Shown here: positions 8,469 through 17,371 of the stretch, piece after piece
Numbering within the stretch: the stretch's first letter is position 1
Layout of the letters: each line of letters starts with the position of its first letter
Assembly (NCBI GenBank): GCA_023250955.1
Contig: JAHEZQ010000007.1
Coordinates: forward strand, 62,001 to 126,000
Origin: Melioribacter sp.
Lineage (GTDB): Bacteria > Bacteroidota > Ignavibacteria > Ignavibacteriales > Melioribacteraceae
DNA: 64,000 nt
Reading direction: 5' to 3'
The notes under the pieces: generated by a model
Database searches by the model: none
Told to the model about the DNA's origin: nothing
Seen by the model: only the letters and a program-made list of their open reading frames with translations
Program-made: the position numbers and the translations under genes

Positions 8469-9130
8469 TCGCTGTAGATACTTTTATAATCATTTTATTA
8501 TTTACTCTCTTTGCTTTTTCTCACACGCTGCTTGCATCGAATAAAACAAAAAAAGCAATTGCTGAAAAACTCGGCGAGAAAATTGCATTCTATCGTGTGT
8601 TTTATAATTTATCTTCATTGTTGTTGCTTATAGTGTTCTATGCAGTGGCGCCTAAACCAAATGTAATTGTTTACGACTTACAGTTTCCTTTCGATATTAT
8701 TACATTTGCACTCCAAGTTCTTTCGCTTGTTGGATTAGTCTGGGCAACTCGGCTTATCAACTTAAAAGAATTTATTGGACTGTCTCAGATAAAACGTTAT
8801 CTGAGCGGTGAATATAAAGTTGAAGATCTGGATGAGAAACTAACTTTGAAAATTGAGGGTGCATTCAAAATAGTTCGTCACCCAATTTACTTGTTCTCGA
8901 TTTTGTTTTTGGGTCTGCGTCCAACGATGAGTTTATTTTATCTAGTTATGTTTCTCTGCATAGTGGTCTACTTTTATGTGGGCTCTATTTTTGAAGAAAG
9001 AAAACTTGTAGAAGCATTTGGTGATAAATACAGAGAATATCAAAAAAATATTCCTCGATTAGTCCCTTTTGCGAAGTCATGCCGGCGAAAGCCAGTATCC
9101 AAAATAGATTCCGGATCAAGTCTGGAATGA
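8465..9130 (+). CDS. NnrU/isoprenylcysteine methyltransferase-like membrane protein with a repeat-encoded tail
   Basis: A 221-residue membrane protein with about five hydrophobic segments. It carries the ICMT/phospholipid-methyltransferase signature: RHPIYLFSILFLGLRP, then EERKLVEAFGDKYREYQKN and IPRLVPF. This group transfers a methyl group from S-adenosylmethionine to lipidic or thiol substrates; MddA and NnrU proteins are relatives. The normal family C-terminus ends near PRLVPF. The last roughly 17 residues here (SCRRKPVSKIDSGSSLE) and the stop codon come from a dispersed palindromic repeat, so the ancestral stop has been replaced. Its ATG overlaps the rpoN stop by 4 bp. Confidence 0.75.
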   Translation: MIAVDTFIIILLFTLFAFSHTLLASNKTKKAIAEKLGEKIAFYRVFYNLSSLLLLIVFYAVAPKPNVIVYDLQFPFDIITFALQVLSLVGLVWATRLINLKEFIGLSQIKRYLSGEYKVEDLDEKLTLKIEGAFKIVRHPIYLFSILFLGLRPTMSLFYLVMFLCIVVYFYVGSIFEERKLVEAFGDKYREYQKNIPRLVPFAKSCRRKPVSKIDSGSSLE

Positions 9131-9131
9131 C
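9076..9131. repeat. Dispersed 56-bp palindromic repeat element (GTCAT...ATGAC)
   Basis: The element starts GTCATGCCGGCGAAAGCC and ends CTGGAATGAC, with terminal inverted GTCAT/ATGAC and internal dyad parts. It has the familiar form of a widespread intergenic repeat whose translation reads VIPDLIRN and AFAGMT on the minus strand. Here it sits inside the 3' end of the methyltransferase gene, supplying its tail and stop codon, 20 bp before hslV. Confidence 0.75.
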
Positions 9132-9151
9132 ATTATTAAATTGGAGAAAAA

Positions 9152-9688
9152 ATGAAAATTCGATCAACTACTATTTTAGGAATTCTTCACAATGGGCAAG
9201 CCGCTCTTGGCGGAGATGGGCAAGTTACCCTCGGCAACACTGTAATGAAGCATAACTCAATGAAGATCCGCAAACTTCTAAACGGAAAAGTAATTTGTGG
9301 ATTTGCCGGATCAACTGCCGATGCATTCACTCTTCTGGCAAGATTTGAAGAAAAGCTAGAGCAGTTCAGTGGTAACGTAAGTCGTGCCGTTGTAGAACTT
9401 GCTAAAGACTGGCGCACAGATAAATATTTGCGGAAGCTTGAAGCAATGCTTGCAATTATCTCGGAAGATAAAGCATTCATAGTTTCAGGAACCGGAGATG
9501 TTATCGAGCCGGAAGACAATATCGTTGCAATTGGAAGCGGCGGAATGTATGCGCTTGCCGCAGCAAAGATGTTAAAAAAATACAGCAACCTTTCTTCAAA
9601 AGAAATTGTAGAAGAAGCACTGAAAGTTGCAGCAGATATCTGCATTTATACAAACGAAAAAATTACCGTCGAAGTAATCGGCAAATGA
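9152..9688 (+). CDS. hslV: ATP-dependent protease peptidase subunit HslV
   Basis: A 178-residue HslV (ClpQ). The N-terminus [15 protein letters not shown] contains the conserved TT pair whose Thr becomes the N-terminal nucleophile after processing; [23 protein letters not shown] and [14 protein letters not shown] are the usual conserved stretches. HslV forms a double hexamer that degrades unfolded proteins when capped by the HslU ATPase, encoded immediately downstream. A GGAG ribosome site precedes the ATG. The upstream boundary is a dispersed repeat, but the gene may still be read through from the rpoN operon. Confidence 0.96.
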   Translation: MKIRSTTILGILHNGQAALGGDGQVTLGNTVMKHNSMKIRKLLNGKVICGFAGSTADAFTLLARFEEKLEQFSGNVSRAVVELAKDWRTDKYLRKLEAMLAIISEDKAFIVSGTGDVIEPEDNIVAIGSGGMYALAAAKMLKKYSNLSSKEIVEEALKVAADICIYTNEKITVEVIGK

Positions 9689-9699
9689 GGAAAACAAGA

Positions 9700-11064
9700 A
9701 TGAATAACGACCTGATTAAAAATCTTACTCCAACACAAATTGTTAAAGAATTAGATAAATATATTATCGGACAGGACGATGCAAAACGTGCAGTTGCAAT
9801 TGCATTACGTAACCGATGGAGACGCCAGCAAGTTTCGGAAAGTATCAAAGAAGAAATTATGCCGAACAATATTATTTTGATCGGTCCGACCGGAGTTGGT
9901 AAAACAGAAATTGCGCGCCGTCTTGCTAAACTTTCCGGTGCGCCTTTTATAAAAGTAGAGGCATCGAAATACACAGAAGTTGGTTATGTGGGCCGTGATG
10001 TTGAGTCAATGATACGTGATCTTGCCGAACTTGCTGTTAGTATGGTTCGAACAGAAAAGACAGCCGAGGTTCAGGAAAAGGCAGAGCGTATGGCCGAGGA
10101 AAGAATTTTAGATCAGCTAATTCCTCCGCAGAAAAAAAATTCAACTGTTGAGGACGAAAACGGCGAGAGCGAAGAACTTCGCAATGAAAAAACACGCGAG
10201 TGGATGAGAGAAAAACTGCGCAAAGGAGAGATGGATGATAAGTTAATTGAATTTGATACCTCTGCCCCAGCGTTTGGTATGCAAGTTCTTGGCCCAATGG
10301 GAATGGATGATATGACAATGAACTTGCAGGAAATGATGAGCAGTATGATTCCAAAAAAGAAAAAGAAACGCAAAACACCAATACGCGAAGCAAGAAAAAT
10401 TATTGCCCAGGAAGAAGCGGAAAAATTAATTGATATGGAAGCTGTTCAGCGTGAAGCCATTAAACGCGTTCAGGAATCCGGAATTGTTTTTATTGACGAG
10501 ATAGATAAAATTGCCGGGGCTAAAAGTCAACAAGGACCGGATGTTTCCCGCGAAGGTGTACAACGCGATCTTCTTCCAATTGTTGAGGGTTCAACGGTAA
10601 ATACAAAATACGGCCCGGTAAAAACCGATCATGTTTTGTTCATTGCTTCCGGTGCATTTCATGTTTCAAAACCGAGTGATCTGATTCCGGAACTTCAAGG
10701 TAGGTTCCCAATTCGTGTTGAATTAAAAAGTTTGAGTGAGGATGATTTTGTAAAAATTCTTACTCTCCCACAAAATGCATTGCTCAAACAATATTCTGCT
10801 CTGCTTCAAACTGAGGGTGTTCAAATTTCATTTAAGGATAACGCAATAACGGAGATCGCCAAAACTGCTGCAACAGTTAATGATCAAGTAGAAAATATCG
10901 GTGCAAGAAGATTGCACACAATTCTTACAACTCTTCTTGAAGATATTTTATTTGAAGTGCCGGACAAAATGCCCGAAGCTGCAATTGAAATCACTGGTGA
11001 AATGGTAAATGAAAAGTTGGATAAGATTGTTAAGAACAGGGATTTGAGTAAATACATACTTTAA
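9700..11064 (+). CDS. hslU: ATP-dependent protease ATPase subunit HslU
   Basis: A 454-residue AAA+ unfoldase partner of HslV. The start chosen is the ATG at 9700, 9 nt after GAGG; an in-frame ATG at 9685 overlapping the hslV stop (ATGA) is the alternative and would add five residues. N-terminal [17 protein letters not shown] is classic. Walker A is GPTGVGKTE, Walker B is [12 protein letters not shown], and the arginine-rich [13 protein letters not shown]-like sensor 2 region reads [11 protein letters not shown]. The inserted I-domain lies between them and is Met/Lys-rich ([14 protein letters not shown]). The protein ends in the usual LSKYIL, the tail that docks into HslV. Confidence 0.96.
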   Translation: MNNDLIKNLTPTQIVKELDKYIIGQDDAKRAVAIALRNRWRRQQVSESIKEEIMPNNIILIGPTGVGKTEIARRLAKLSGAPFIKVEASKYTEVGYVGRDVESMIRDLAELAVSMVRTEKTAEVQEKAERMAEERILDQLIPPQKKNSTVEDENGESEELRNEKTREWMREKLRKGEMDDKLIEFDTSAPAFGMQVLGPMGMDDMTMNLQEMMSSMIPKKKKKRKTPIREARKIIAQEEAEKLIDMEAVQREAIKRVQESGIVFIDEIDKIAGAKSQQGPDVSREGVQRDLLPIVEGSTVNTKYGPVKTDHVLFIASGAFHVSKPSDLIPELQGRFPIRVELKSLSEDDFVKILTLPQNALLKQYSALLQTEGVQISFKDNAITEIAKTAATVNDQVENIGARRLHTILTTLLEDILFEVPDKMPEAAIEITGEMVNEKLDKIVKNRDLSKYIL

Positions 11065-11094
11065 ATAATTTAGATTACTAACATCCTTGGTTTA

Positions 11095-11748
11095 ATGGAA
11101 AAACATAAATTTTTATACTTATTAATTTTTACTCTTCTAACCGGTTGCGCGTGCACAAACTCGACGCAATCTTTGATGAATCTAAGTGTTGCAAAGAAAG
11201 CAGTTCAAGAATATTACGAATCCGGCCAATTCGAAACTGATTGCTCTAAAATAATTTCCGAAGCGATTCATGAAATTGACAAAATGAAGTTAGATGATAA
11301 AGCGGCCGTTGTGTTCGATGTTGACGAAACCGCCCTGTCAAATTACTCGGTAACAAAAGGAATTGGGTTTGGTTATATACCAAAGTATTCCGATGAAGTA
11401 CAAATGAATGGAAATGAAGAAGCAATTCCACCGACAAAACGTTTTTATGATTATCTAATATCAAAAAATATTCATGTAATTTTTCTTACCGGCCGAATTT
11501 CTGAACTTGCTGAATCAACAAAGAGAAATCTTGTTGAAAAGTGTTTTGAAAAATTCGACACCTTAATTGTTCGCGCAAAAAACGACAAAAATCATTCTGC
11601 GGCCATATTCAAATCATCTGAAAGAAAAAAACTAATTCAGAATGGATACAAGATTATTGCATGTATCGGCGATCAAGAAAGTGATTTTACCGGAGGCAAC
11701 ACGGGTTATAAAATTAAATTACCGAATTATCTTTACTTGCTAGACTAG
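11095..11748 (+). CDS. HAD-superfamily acid phosphatase lipoprotein (class B/C, e(P4)-like)
   Basis: A 217-residue protein with a lipoprotein signal ending LLTGC18, so it is probably anchored in the outer or inner membrane facing the periplasm. The HAD motif I is VVFDVDETALSNYS with nucleophile D75 and D77; motif II is FLTGR and motif IV is the IGDQESDF segment. The DVDET form and lipobox place it with plant-type/HAD IIIB acid phosphatases such as lipoprotein e(P4), which release phosphate from nucleotides and other small monoesters. It follows hslU by 30 bp, but its own transcription is possible. Confidence 0.82.
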   Translation: MEKHKFLYLLIFTLLTGCACTNSTQSLMNLSVAKKAVQEYYESGQFETDCSKIISEAIHEIDKMKLDDKAAVVFDVDETALSNYSVTKGIGFGYIPKYSDEVQMNGNEEAIPPTKRFYDYLISKNIHVIFLTGRISELAESTKRNLVEKCFEKFDTLIVRAKNDKNHSAAIFKSSERKKLIQNGYKIIACIGDQESDFTGGNTGYKIKLPNYLYLLD

Positions 11749-11795
11749 TTTTTCCGACTTGATTACACATTAATTAACATAGAGGAACGACAATA

Positions 11796-12293
11796 ATGGC
11801 TACAACAAAAGAAAACTTAAAAGAAGCATTTGCAGGAGAAAGTCAAGCTAATCAAAAATACCGTGCATTTGCAAAGAAAGCCGCAAAGGAAGGATTTACA
11901 AATATTGCAAAGCTATTTAACACAGCCGCGGAAGCAGAGAGAATTCACGCAGAAGGACATTTTGGTGCGCTTGAAGGAATCGGTTCAACAGTTGAAAATT
12001 TAAGGGCTGCGATTGAGGGCGAGACATACGAGTTCACAAAAATGTATCCGCCGATGTTAGAACTTGCAGAAGCAGAAAACCACAAAGCCAAGAGAATGTT
12101 TAAGTACGCTGTTGAAGCAGAAGCTGTTCATGCAAAACTTTACACGATGGCATTAGAAGCCGCCAAGCAAGGAAAAGATCTTGATGTAACTGAAATTTAC
12201 TTATGCCCGGTTTGCGGATATATTGAATTTGGTGAGCCGAAAGAAAATTGCCCGATCTGCGGAACGATTGCAGCAAAGTTCGTGAAAGTATAA
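11796..12293 (+). CDS. Rubrerythrin
   Basis: A 165-residue rubrerythrin. The ferritin-like di-iron domain shows the ligand pattern EAFAGESQANQKY, then EAERIHAEGH, EGETYEF and EAEAVHAKLY; the C-terminal rubredoxin-like domain has C137-x-x-C140 and C152-x-x-C155. Rubrerythrins reduce hydrogen peroxide to water with electrons from rubredoxin and are typical of anaerobes and microaerophiles, which fits the suggested lifestyle of the host. A GAGGAACGACAATA ribosome site precedes the ATG. No clear PerR box was seen upstream. Confidence 0.95.
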   Translation: MATTKENLKEAFAGESQANQKYRAFAKKAAKEGFTNIAKLFNTAAEAERIHAEGHFGALEGIGSTVENLRAAIEGETYEFTKMYPPMLELAEAENHKAKRMFKYAVEAEAVHAKLYTMALEAAKQGKDLDVTEIYLCPVCGYIEFGEPKENCPICGTIAAKFVKV

Positions 12294-12338
12294 ATTGTTT
12301 TTTGTTAGAGATAAATCTTTAAGGATTGGATAATTGCT

Positions 12339-12998
12339 TTGCGTACATTAAAAAAATTAATTGAGAACAACCGGAATTGGGCAGCAAAAATAAAATCTGT
12401 AGAACCAAATTTTTTCCAAAACCTTTCTCAACAACAGTCTCCAGAATATTTATGGATCGGCTGTTCAGATAGTCGCGTTCCAGCAAATGAAATTGTTGGT
12501 CTAATGCCGGGCGAATTATTTGTTCACCGGAATGTTGCCAACATAGTTGTACACACAGATTTAAATTGTTTGTCGGTTATTCAATATGCTGTTGAAGTTT
12601 TAAAAGTTAAACATATCGTTGTATGCGGACATTATGGATGTGGCGGTGTTCAAGCAGCATTTAAGAATTTAAAATTGGGACTAATTGATAATTGGTTGCG
12701 GCATACACAAGATATTATGCAAAAACATAACAATATATTGGCAAAAATCTCAGATGAGGATTCACGGCTCAATCGGTTATGTGAACTTAATGTTATTGAA
12801 CAAGTTGTCAATGTAAGCGAAACAACCATTGTTCAGCAGGCGTGGGATAAAGGACAGAATCTTTCCGTTCACGGGTGGGTTTATGGGTTGCATGATGGAT
12901 TCTTAAATGATTTGAATATTTGCATTACAAATAATGATGAGCTTCCTGATATTTATAGATCAGCATTATCAACACTAGAAAACATAAAACGAAAATGA
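12339..12998 (+). CDS. can: Beta-class carbonic anhydrase
   Basis: A 219-residue beta-carbonic anhydrase starting at a TTG. Zinc ligands are C42, H98 and C101 and the catalytic D44/R46 dyad is in CSDSRVPANEI; MPGELFVHRNVAN is also conserved. It interconverts carbon dioxide and bicarbonate in the cytoplasm and supplies bicarbonate to carboxylases. The length and order (PEYLWIGCSDSR through VHGWVYGLHDG) match the E. coli Can group. The start is preceded only by a distant AAGGA, so the exact initiation codon is uncertain. It is followed by valS after 69 bp that carries a likely promoter. Confidence 0.93.
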   Translation: MRTLKKLIENNRNWAAKIKSVEPNFFQNLSQQQSPEYLWIGCSDSRVPANEIVGLMPGELFVHRNVANIVVHTDLNCLSVIQYAVEVLKVKHIVVCGHYGCGGVQAAFKNLKLGLIDNWLRHTQDIMQKHNNILAKISDEDSRLNRLCELNVIEQVVNVSETTIVQQAWDKGQNLSVHGWVYGLHDGFLNDLNICITNNDELPDIYRSALSTLENIKRK

Positions 12999-13028
12999 AA
13001 CTCCATCATATGCCGCTTTTCTTTTTAT

Positions 13029-13036
13029 TATATTTG
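13029..13036 (+). promoter_or_regulatory. Possible Bacteroidota-type -7 promoter element of valS
   Basis: TATATTTG matches the TAnnTTTG -7 element known for the Bacteroidota primary sigma factor and lies 31 bp before the valS ATG. A good -33 TTTG is not visible, so this is weak. Confidence 0.3.
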
Positions 13037-13067
13037 CATTTAATTATTGAAGAATTTAGAGTTATAA

Positions 13068-15689
13068 ATGCACCCGAAAAATCTTGCAGATATTCCTAAA
13101 GCCTACAACTCGAAAGATGTTGAAGATAAATGGTATCGTTACTGGTATGATCATAATCTTTATCACAGCGAAATTGACGAAAGCAAAATTCCGTACACAA
13201 TTGTAATTCCTCCTCCAAACATTACCGGCATACTTCACATAGGACATATACTCAACAATACTCTACAGGATATTTACATTCGCTATAAAAGAATGATGGG
13301 GTTCAACGCATGCTGGGTGCCGGGTATTGACCACGCATCAATTGCTACCGAAGCAAAGGTTGTTGCTCTCTTAAAAGAAAAAGGAATTACTAAAGATGAT
13401 ATCTCTCGCGAAGAATTTTTAAAATATTGTTATGAGTGGAAAGAGAAATACGGCGGAATAATTTTCGAACAGTTGCGCAAGCTTGGCGTTAGTTGTGACT
13501 GGCAACGCGAACGATTTACAATGGACGATCACTATTACAAAAAAGTGAGCGAAGCTTTTGTCGAGCTTTACAAAAAAGGTTTGATCTACCGCGGTTATAG
13601 AATGGTTAATTGGGATCCGGCTTCAAAATCAGCTATCTCCGATGAAGAAGTTTTCTACAAAGAAGTTCAAGGCAAGCTTTGGTATTTCAAATATCCGGTT
13701 AAGGATTCGAAAGAGTTTGTGATTGTTGCAACAACGCGCCCTGAAACAATGCTCGGCGATACGGGCATTGCTGTTAATCCAGAAGACGACCGCTACAAAC
13801 ATCTCATCGGAAAAACAATTATTCTTCCAATTGTTGGAAGAGAGATTCCACTTTTTGCTGATGAGTATGTTGATAAAGAATTCGGAACCGGTGCAGTTAA
13901 AGTTACTCCGGCTCATGATGTAAACGATTATGAAATGGGCAAACGTCATAATCTTGAGTTCGTTAACATCTTTAATGAAGATGCAACAACAAACGGAAAT
14001 GTGCCGAATGAATTCCAAGAGATTGACCGTTATGAAGTTCGTAAAAAAGTGGTAGCGCGATTGGAAGGACTTGGTCTCCTTCATAAAACGGAAGACTACA
14101 CTAATAAAGTCGGTTATTCTCAGCGCGGCAATGTTCCTATCGAACCGTATCTTTCCGAACAATGGTTTATGAAGATGGATCAACTTTGCAAACCGGCGCT
14201 TCAAGCAGTAAGAGACGGAAAGGTAAAATTTCATCCCGAACATTGGATTAAAACTTATGAAAACTGGATGACGAATATTCGCGATTGGTGCATCTCACGT
14301 CAACTTTGGTGGGGACACCGCATTCCGGTTTGGTATCATAAAACAACAAAAGAAATTTATTGCGAAATTGATCCTCCGAAGGACGTTGAGAATTGGCATC
14401 AAGATGATGATGTGCTTGATACTTGGGCTTCAAGCTGGTTATGGGCGCAGGATGTTTTTACCAACAAGCGCGATCAAAAATATTATTACCCGACTGATCT
14501 TCTTGTTACTGCGCCGGATATAATTTTTTTCTGGGTTGCAAGAATGATTATCGCTGGATTGCATTTTATGAAAGAAATTCCATTCAAAGATGTTTACTTC
14601 ACAAGTCTGGTGCGCGACACACAGGGCAGAAAGATGAGTAAGTCTTTGGGTAATTCTCCAGATCCGCTTGATCTTATTGACGAATATGGTGCGGACGCAT
14701 TACGTTTTACGATGACATACATAGCGCCGCTGGGGCAAGATGTTCTTTTTAGTTCAGAGATGGTTGAGATCGGTAGAAATTTTGCAAACAAGATGTGGAA
14801 TGCCGGAAGGTTTTTATTAATGAACGCACAAAATATTCCGCTCAATCCTGCGTTGAAAGATAAACATATTGATTTTACGGATAGATGGATTATGTCCCGC
14901 TTTCAATCTACGCTGAAAGAGCTTAATGACGGTCTCAATAAATTTGAAGTGAATAACGGATCGAAGATTGTTTATTCTTATATGTGGAATGATTTCTGCG
15001 ACTGGTATGTTGAACTTGCTAAGAACAGACTATATCAAGGAACCGAAGAAGTGAAATCGGCAGTATTAACAAGAGCCGTTCTTTTGTATGAAGAAATGTT
15101 GAAACTTGTTCATCCTTTTATGCCGTTTATTACCGAAGAAATATGGCAATTGCTAGATGAACGGAAAAATGGCGAAAGTATTTCTACATCTTCATTCCCG
15201 AAATTCGATAAAAAATTAATTGATAAGAACGCTGAAGAGGAAATTCTTTTTGTTCAGGAAGTTGTCTCCGCAATAAGAAATATCCGCGGAGAAATGAATC
15301 TTCCGCCGTCAAAACAAATAAATGTTTTTCTAAAAACGGAAAAAGTAACGGAAGAACAGGTTCGTTATATGAAATCTCTTGTCCGTATAAACGAACTAAC
15401 GTTTAATGCGAACATTACAAAACCGAAAGCTAGCGCTTCGGCCGTGGTTAAAGGCTGCGATATTTTTATTCCTCTTGAAGGATTAATTGATCTCGGTGTT
15501 GAAAGAGGCAGAATCGAAAAAGAAATTGCACGCCTTGATTCATCGCTTGAAGGTGTTAAGAAAAAACTTTCCAACGAAGGATTTGTTGCCAAAGCTCCGG
15601 CAGAAGTCCTTGAACGAGAAAGGACAAAACTAGTTGATTGGGAAAAAGCACTAGATAAACTAAAGACCATTCTTGCTGATCTAAAATAA
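13068..15689 (+). CDS. valS: Valyl-tRNA synthetase
   Basis: An 873-residue class I synthetase that charges tRNA-Val. The HIGH signature is at 57-60 (PPNITGILHIGH), the KMSKS loop at 522-526 (GRKMSKSLGNSPDP). Between them lies the CP1 editing domain with the ATTRPETMLGDTGIAV segment. The C-terminal coiled coil typical of ValS is present (about 805-873, GRIEKEIARLDSSLEGVKKKL). Length and architecture are normal. The gene has its own upstream spacer and no same-strand partner closer than 69 bp. Confidence 0.98.
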   Translation: MHPKNLADIPKAYNSKDVEDKWYRYWYDHNLYHSEIDESKIPYTIVIPPPNITGILHIGHILNNTLQDIYIRYKRMMGFNACWVPGIDHASIATEAKVVALLKEKGITKDDISREEFLKYCYEWKEKYGGIIFEQLRKLGVSCDWQRERFTMDDHYYKKVSEAFVELYKKGLIYRGYRMVNWDPASKSAISDEEVFYKEVQGKLWYFKYPVKDSKEFVIVATTRPETMLGDTGIAVNPEDDRYKHLIGKTIILPIVGREIPLFADEYVDKEFGTGAVKVTPAHDVNDYEMGKRHNLEFVNIFNEDATTNGNVPNEFQEIDRYEVRKKVVARLEGLGLLHKTEDYTNKVGYSQRGNVPIEPYLSEQWFMKMDQLCKPALQAVRDGKVKFHPEHWIKTYENWMTNIRDWCISRQLWWGHRIPVWYHKTTKEIYCEIDPPKDVENWHQDDDVLDTWASSWLWAQDVFTNKRDQKYYYPTDLLVTAPDIIFFWVARMIIAGLHFMKEIPFKDVYFTSLVRDTQGRKMSKSLGNSPDPLDLIDEYGADALRFTMTYIAPLGQDVLFSSEMVEIGRNFANKMWNAGRFLLMNAQNIPLNPALKDKHIDFTDRWIMSRFQSTLKELNDGLNKFEVNNGSKIVYSYMWNDFCDWYVELAKNRLYQGTEEVKSAVLTRAVLLYEEMLKLVHPFMPFITEEIWQLLDERKNGESISTSSFPKFDKKLIDKNAEEEILFVQEVVSAIRNIRGEMNLPPSKQINVFLKTEKVTEEQVRYMKSLVRINELTFNANITKPKASASAVVKGCDIFIPLEGLIDLGVERGRIEKEIARLDSSLEGVKKKLSNEGFVAKAPAEVLERERTKLVDWEKALDKLKTILADLK

Positions 15690-15736
15690 CATTCTTTTGT
15701 TCATCACTATACATTCAATAAGTAAAATTGTATATT

Positions 15737-15752
15737 ATGAACGAGTGTTCAT
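15737..15752. promoter_or_regulatory. Likely TetR-family operator (ATGAAC-N4-GTTCAT)
   Basis: A perfect 6-bp inverted repeat, ATGAAC and GTTCAT with GAGT between, lies 14 bp upstream of the TetR start codon and overlaps a TATATTATG sequence that could be its -10 region. TGAAC/GTTCA half-sites of this spacing are common TetR-family operators, so autorepression is the simplest reading. Confidence 0.6.
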
Positions 15753-15766
15753 TAAGGGTCTTCTAA

Positions 15767-16366
15767 TTGAAACTAGCAAATACAAAACAGCTAATATTAT
15801 CAACAGCTTTAGATCTCTTTTCTCAGTATGGATATAACGGAGCTTCAATAAGACAGATCGCACGTACGGTTGGTATTAGAGAAAGCGCGATTTATAATCA
15901 CTACAAATCCAAAGAAGAAATATTTTTAGCTATTCTAGCTGAGTTTAAATCAAAAACAATAAGCGAAAAAATTTTAAACGACGATCTTCTTGACGATCTA
16001 TCTAACCCGGAAAAATTCTTGAGAAATTTTGCAGAACGATTGATAACTTTTTGGAATACACCGCAAGAAAGAAAATTTATACGTTTACTTTTAATGGAGC
16101 AGTTTACACGTATCGGGAATAAAGAACTTTCCACAACCGATTATTTAAGTGAGCTCCGTAAAATGTGCCGCCTGATCTTCAGTGAAATGATTAAAACAAA
16201 AATAGTTAAACAGTACGACCCAGAGATTCTTGCAGAACAATTTATTGCGCCTTTATTTCTTATGCGCACAGAATATCTTGTCTCCGGCGAGAATAAAAAC
16301 ATGGGTACTGTTATTAAGATTGTAAATATGCATGTTGATTTTTTCTGGTCTGCTATAAAAGGTTGA
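15767..16366 (+). CDS. TetR/AcrR family transcriptional regulator
   Basis: A 199-residue regulator starting at a TTG 8 nt after AAGGG. Residues about 8-55 form the TetR helix-turn-helix: ILSTALDLFSQYGYNGASIR, then QIARTVGIRESAIYNHYKSK. The rest is an all-helical ligand-binding domain without recognisable specificity. TetR proteins repress neighbouring genes until a ligand binds. The operator-like repeat just upstream argues for self-regulation. The PLP ammonia-lyase gene 43 bp downstream is a possible target, though such lyases are not usual TetR targets. Confidence 0.9.
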   Translation: MKLANTKQLILSTALDLFSQYGYNGASIRQIARTVGIRESAIYNHYKSKEEIFLAILAEFKSKTISEKILNDDLLDDLSNPEKFLRNFAERLITFWNTPQERKFIRLLLMEQFTRIGNKELSTTDYLSELRKMCRLIFSEMIKTKIVKQYDPEILAEQFIAPLFLMRTEYLVSGENKNMGTVIKIVNMHVDFFWSAIKG

Positions 16367-16409
16367 TCCAGAGGTTAAACAAGTGATCCTTTATTAATAA
16401 AAATTTGAA

Positions 16410-17363
16410 ATGCTAATAAACGAACCAACGAAACAAAACATTTTGGATGCTCATGAACGAATTGTCAGACAAATTCGTCATACACCCATACTTACTTCTT
16501 CTACTCTTAATTCTTTCTTTGGCTGCGAATTATTTTTCAAGTGTGAAAATTTTCAGAAAGTCGGTGCTTTTAAGTTTAGGGGTGCAAGTAACGCGGTTTT
16601 GTCTTTGGGCGATAAAGAATTACAATCTGGTGTTGCAACACATTCATCTGGAAATCACGCCGCGGCTTTAGCCCTTGCGGCAAAGATGAAAAATATTCCG
16701 TCTTACATTGTAATGCCAAAAACAGCGCCGCAAATAAAAAAGAATGCCGTTCAAGGATACGGCGCTAAAATTATTTTTTGTGAGCCGACTCTTCAAGCAC
16801 GTGAAGAAGCATTAAAAAAAGTTGTTGAAGAAACCCATGCTACCTTTATCCATCCTTACGATAATTATTCGATCATTGCCGGGCAAGCTACATGTGCTAA
16901 AGAGATTTATAATGAATTAACCGACGTAGATTTTATTATTGCTCCTGTCGGCGGGGGAGGATTATTAAGCGGAACTTGTTTAAGCACAAACTATTTTTCA
17001 TCGAAGACCAAAGTTATCGGCGCTGAACCAAAAGAGGCTGATGATGCATTTCGCTCCATTCGTGATGGAAAAATTTATCCATCTGTAAATCCCAAAACAA
17101 TCTGTGATGGTTTGTTAACGAATCTAAGTGAAAAGACTTTTTCAATACTCCGGAATAATGTAAATGAAATTCTAACAGTAGAAGAAGCTTCTATAATTAA
17201 TGCCATGAGAATGATTTGGGAAAGGATGAAAATTATTATTGAACCGTCTTCGGCGGTAACTCTTGCTGTAATTATGGAGAACAAAGAAACATTTTCCGGA
17301 AAGAAAGTTGCTCTGATTCTTTCAGGAGGTAATGTTGATCTTCAAAAACTGCCGTGGTTGTAA
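16410..17363 (+). CDS. PLP-dependent threonine/serine ammonia-lyase (fold type II)
   Basis: A 317-residue enzyme of the threonine dehydratase/serine racemase group. The PLP lysine is K55 in VGAFKFRGA and the phosphate-binding glycine loop is PVGGGGLLSG near 182-191. ACT regulatory domains are missing, so it is the short catabolic or racemase-type form and not the feedback-regulated IlvA. It probably deaminates threonine or serine to 2-oxobutyrate or pyruvate; racemisation or 3-hydroxyaspartate lyase activity are alternatives. It follows the TetR gene by 43 bp and may share its transcript. The 3' end converges with the lipid kinase gene with an 8-bp gap. Confidence 0.88.
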   Translation: MLINEPTKQNILDAHERIVRQIRHTPILTSSTLNSFFGCELFFKCENFQKVGAFKFRGASNAVLSLGDKELQSGVATHSSGNHAAALALAAKMKNIPSYIVMPKTAPQIKKNAVQGYGAKIIFCEPTLQAREEALKKVVEETHATFIHPYDNYSIIAGQATCAKEIYNELTDVDFIIAPVGGGGLLSGTCLSTNYFSSKTKVIGAEPKEADDAFRSIRDGKIYPSVNPKTICDGLLTNLSEKTFSILRNNVNEILTVEEASIINAMRMIWERMKIIIEPSSAVTLAVIMENKETFSGKKVALILSGGNVDLQKLPWL

Positions 17364-17371
17364 AAATTTTT

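Noticed and set aside
8985-9167. Minus-strand 60-residue frame reading VIPDLIRN and AFAGMT
   Set aside because: This is the well-known spurious translation of the dispersed repeat at 9076-9131, not a gene.
9187-9645. Minus-strand 152-residue frame opposite hslV
   Set aside because: Ser/Ala-rich shadow of the conserved HslV frame with no motif or ribosome site.
13629-14243. Minus-strand 204-residue frame inside valS
   Set aside because: Lies fully opposite the strongly conserved editing domain of valS and shows no family features.
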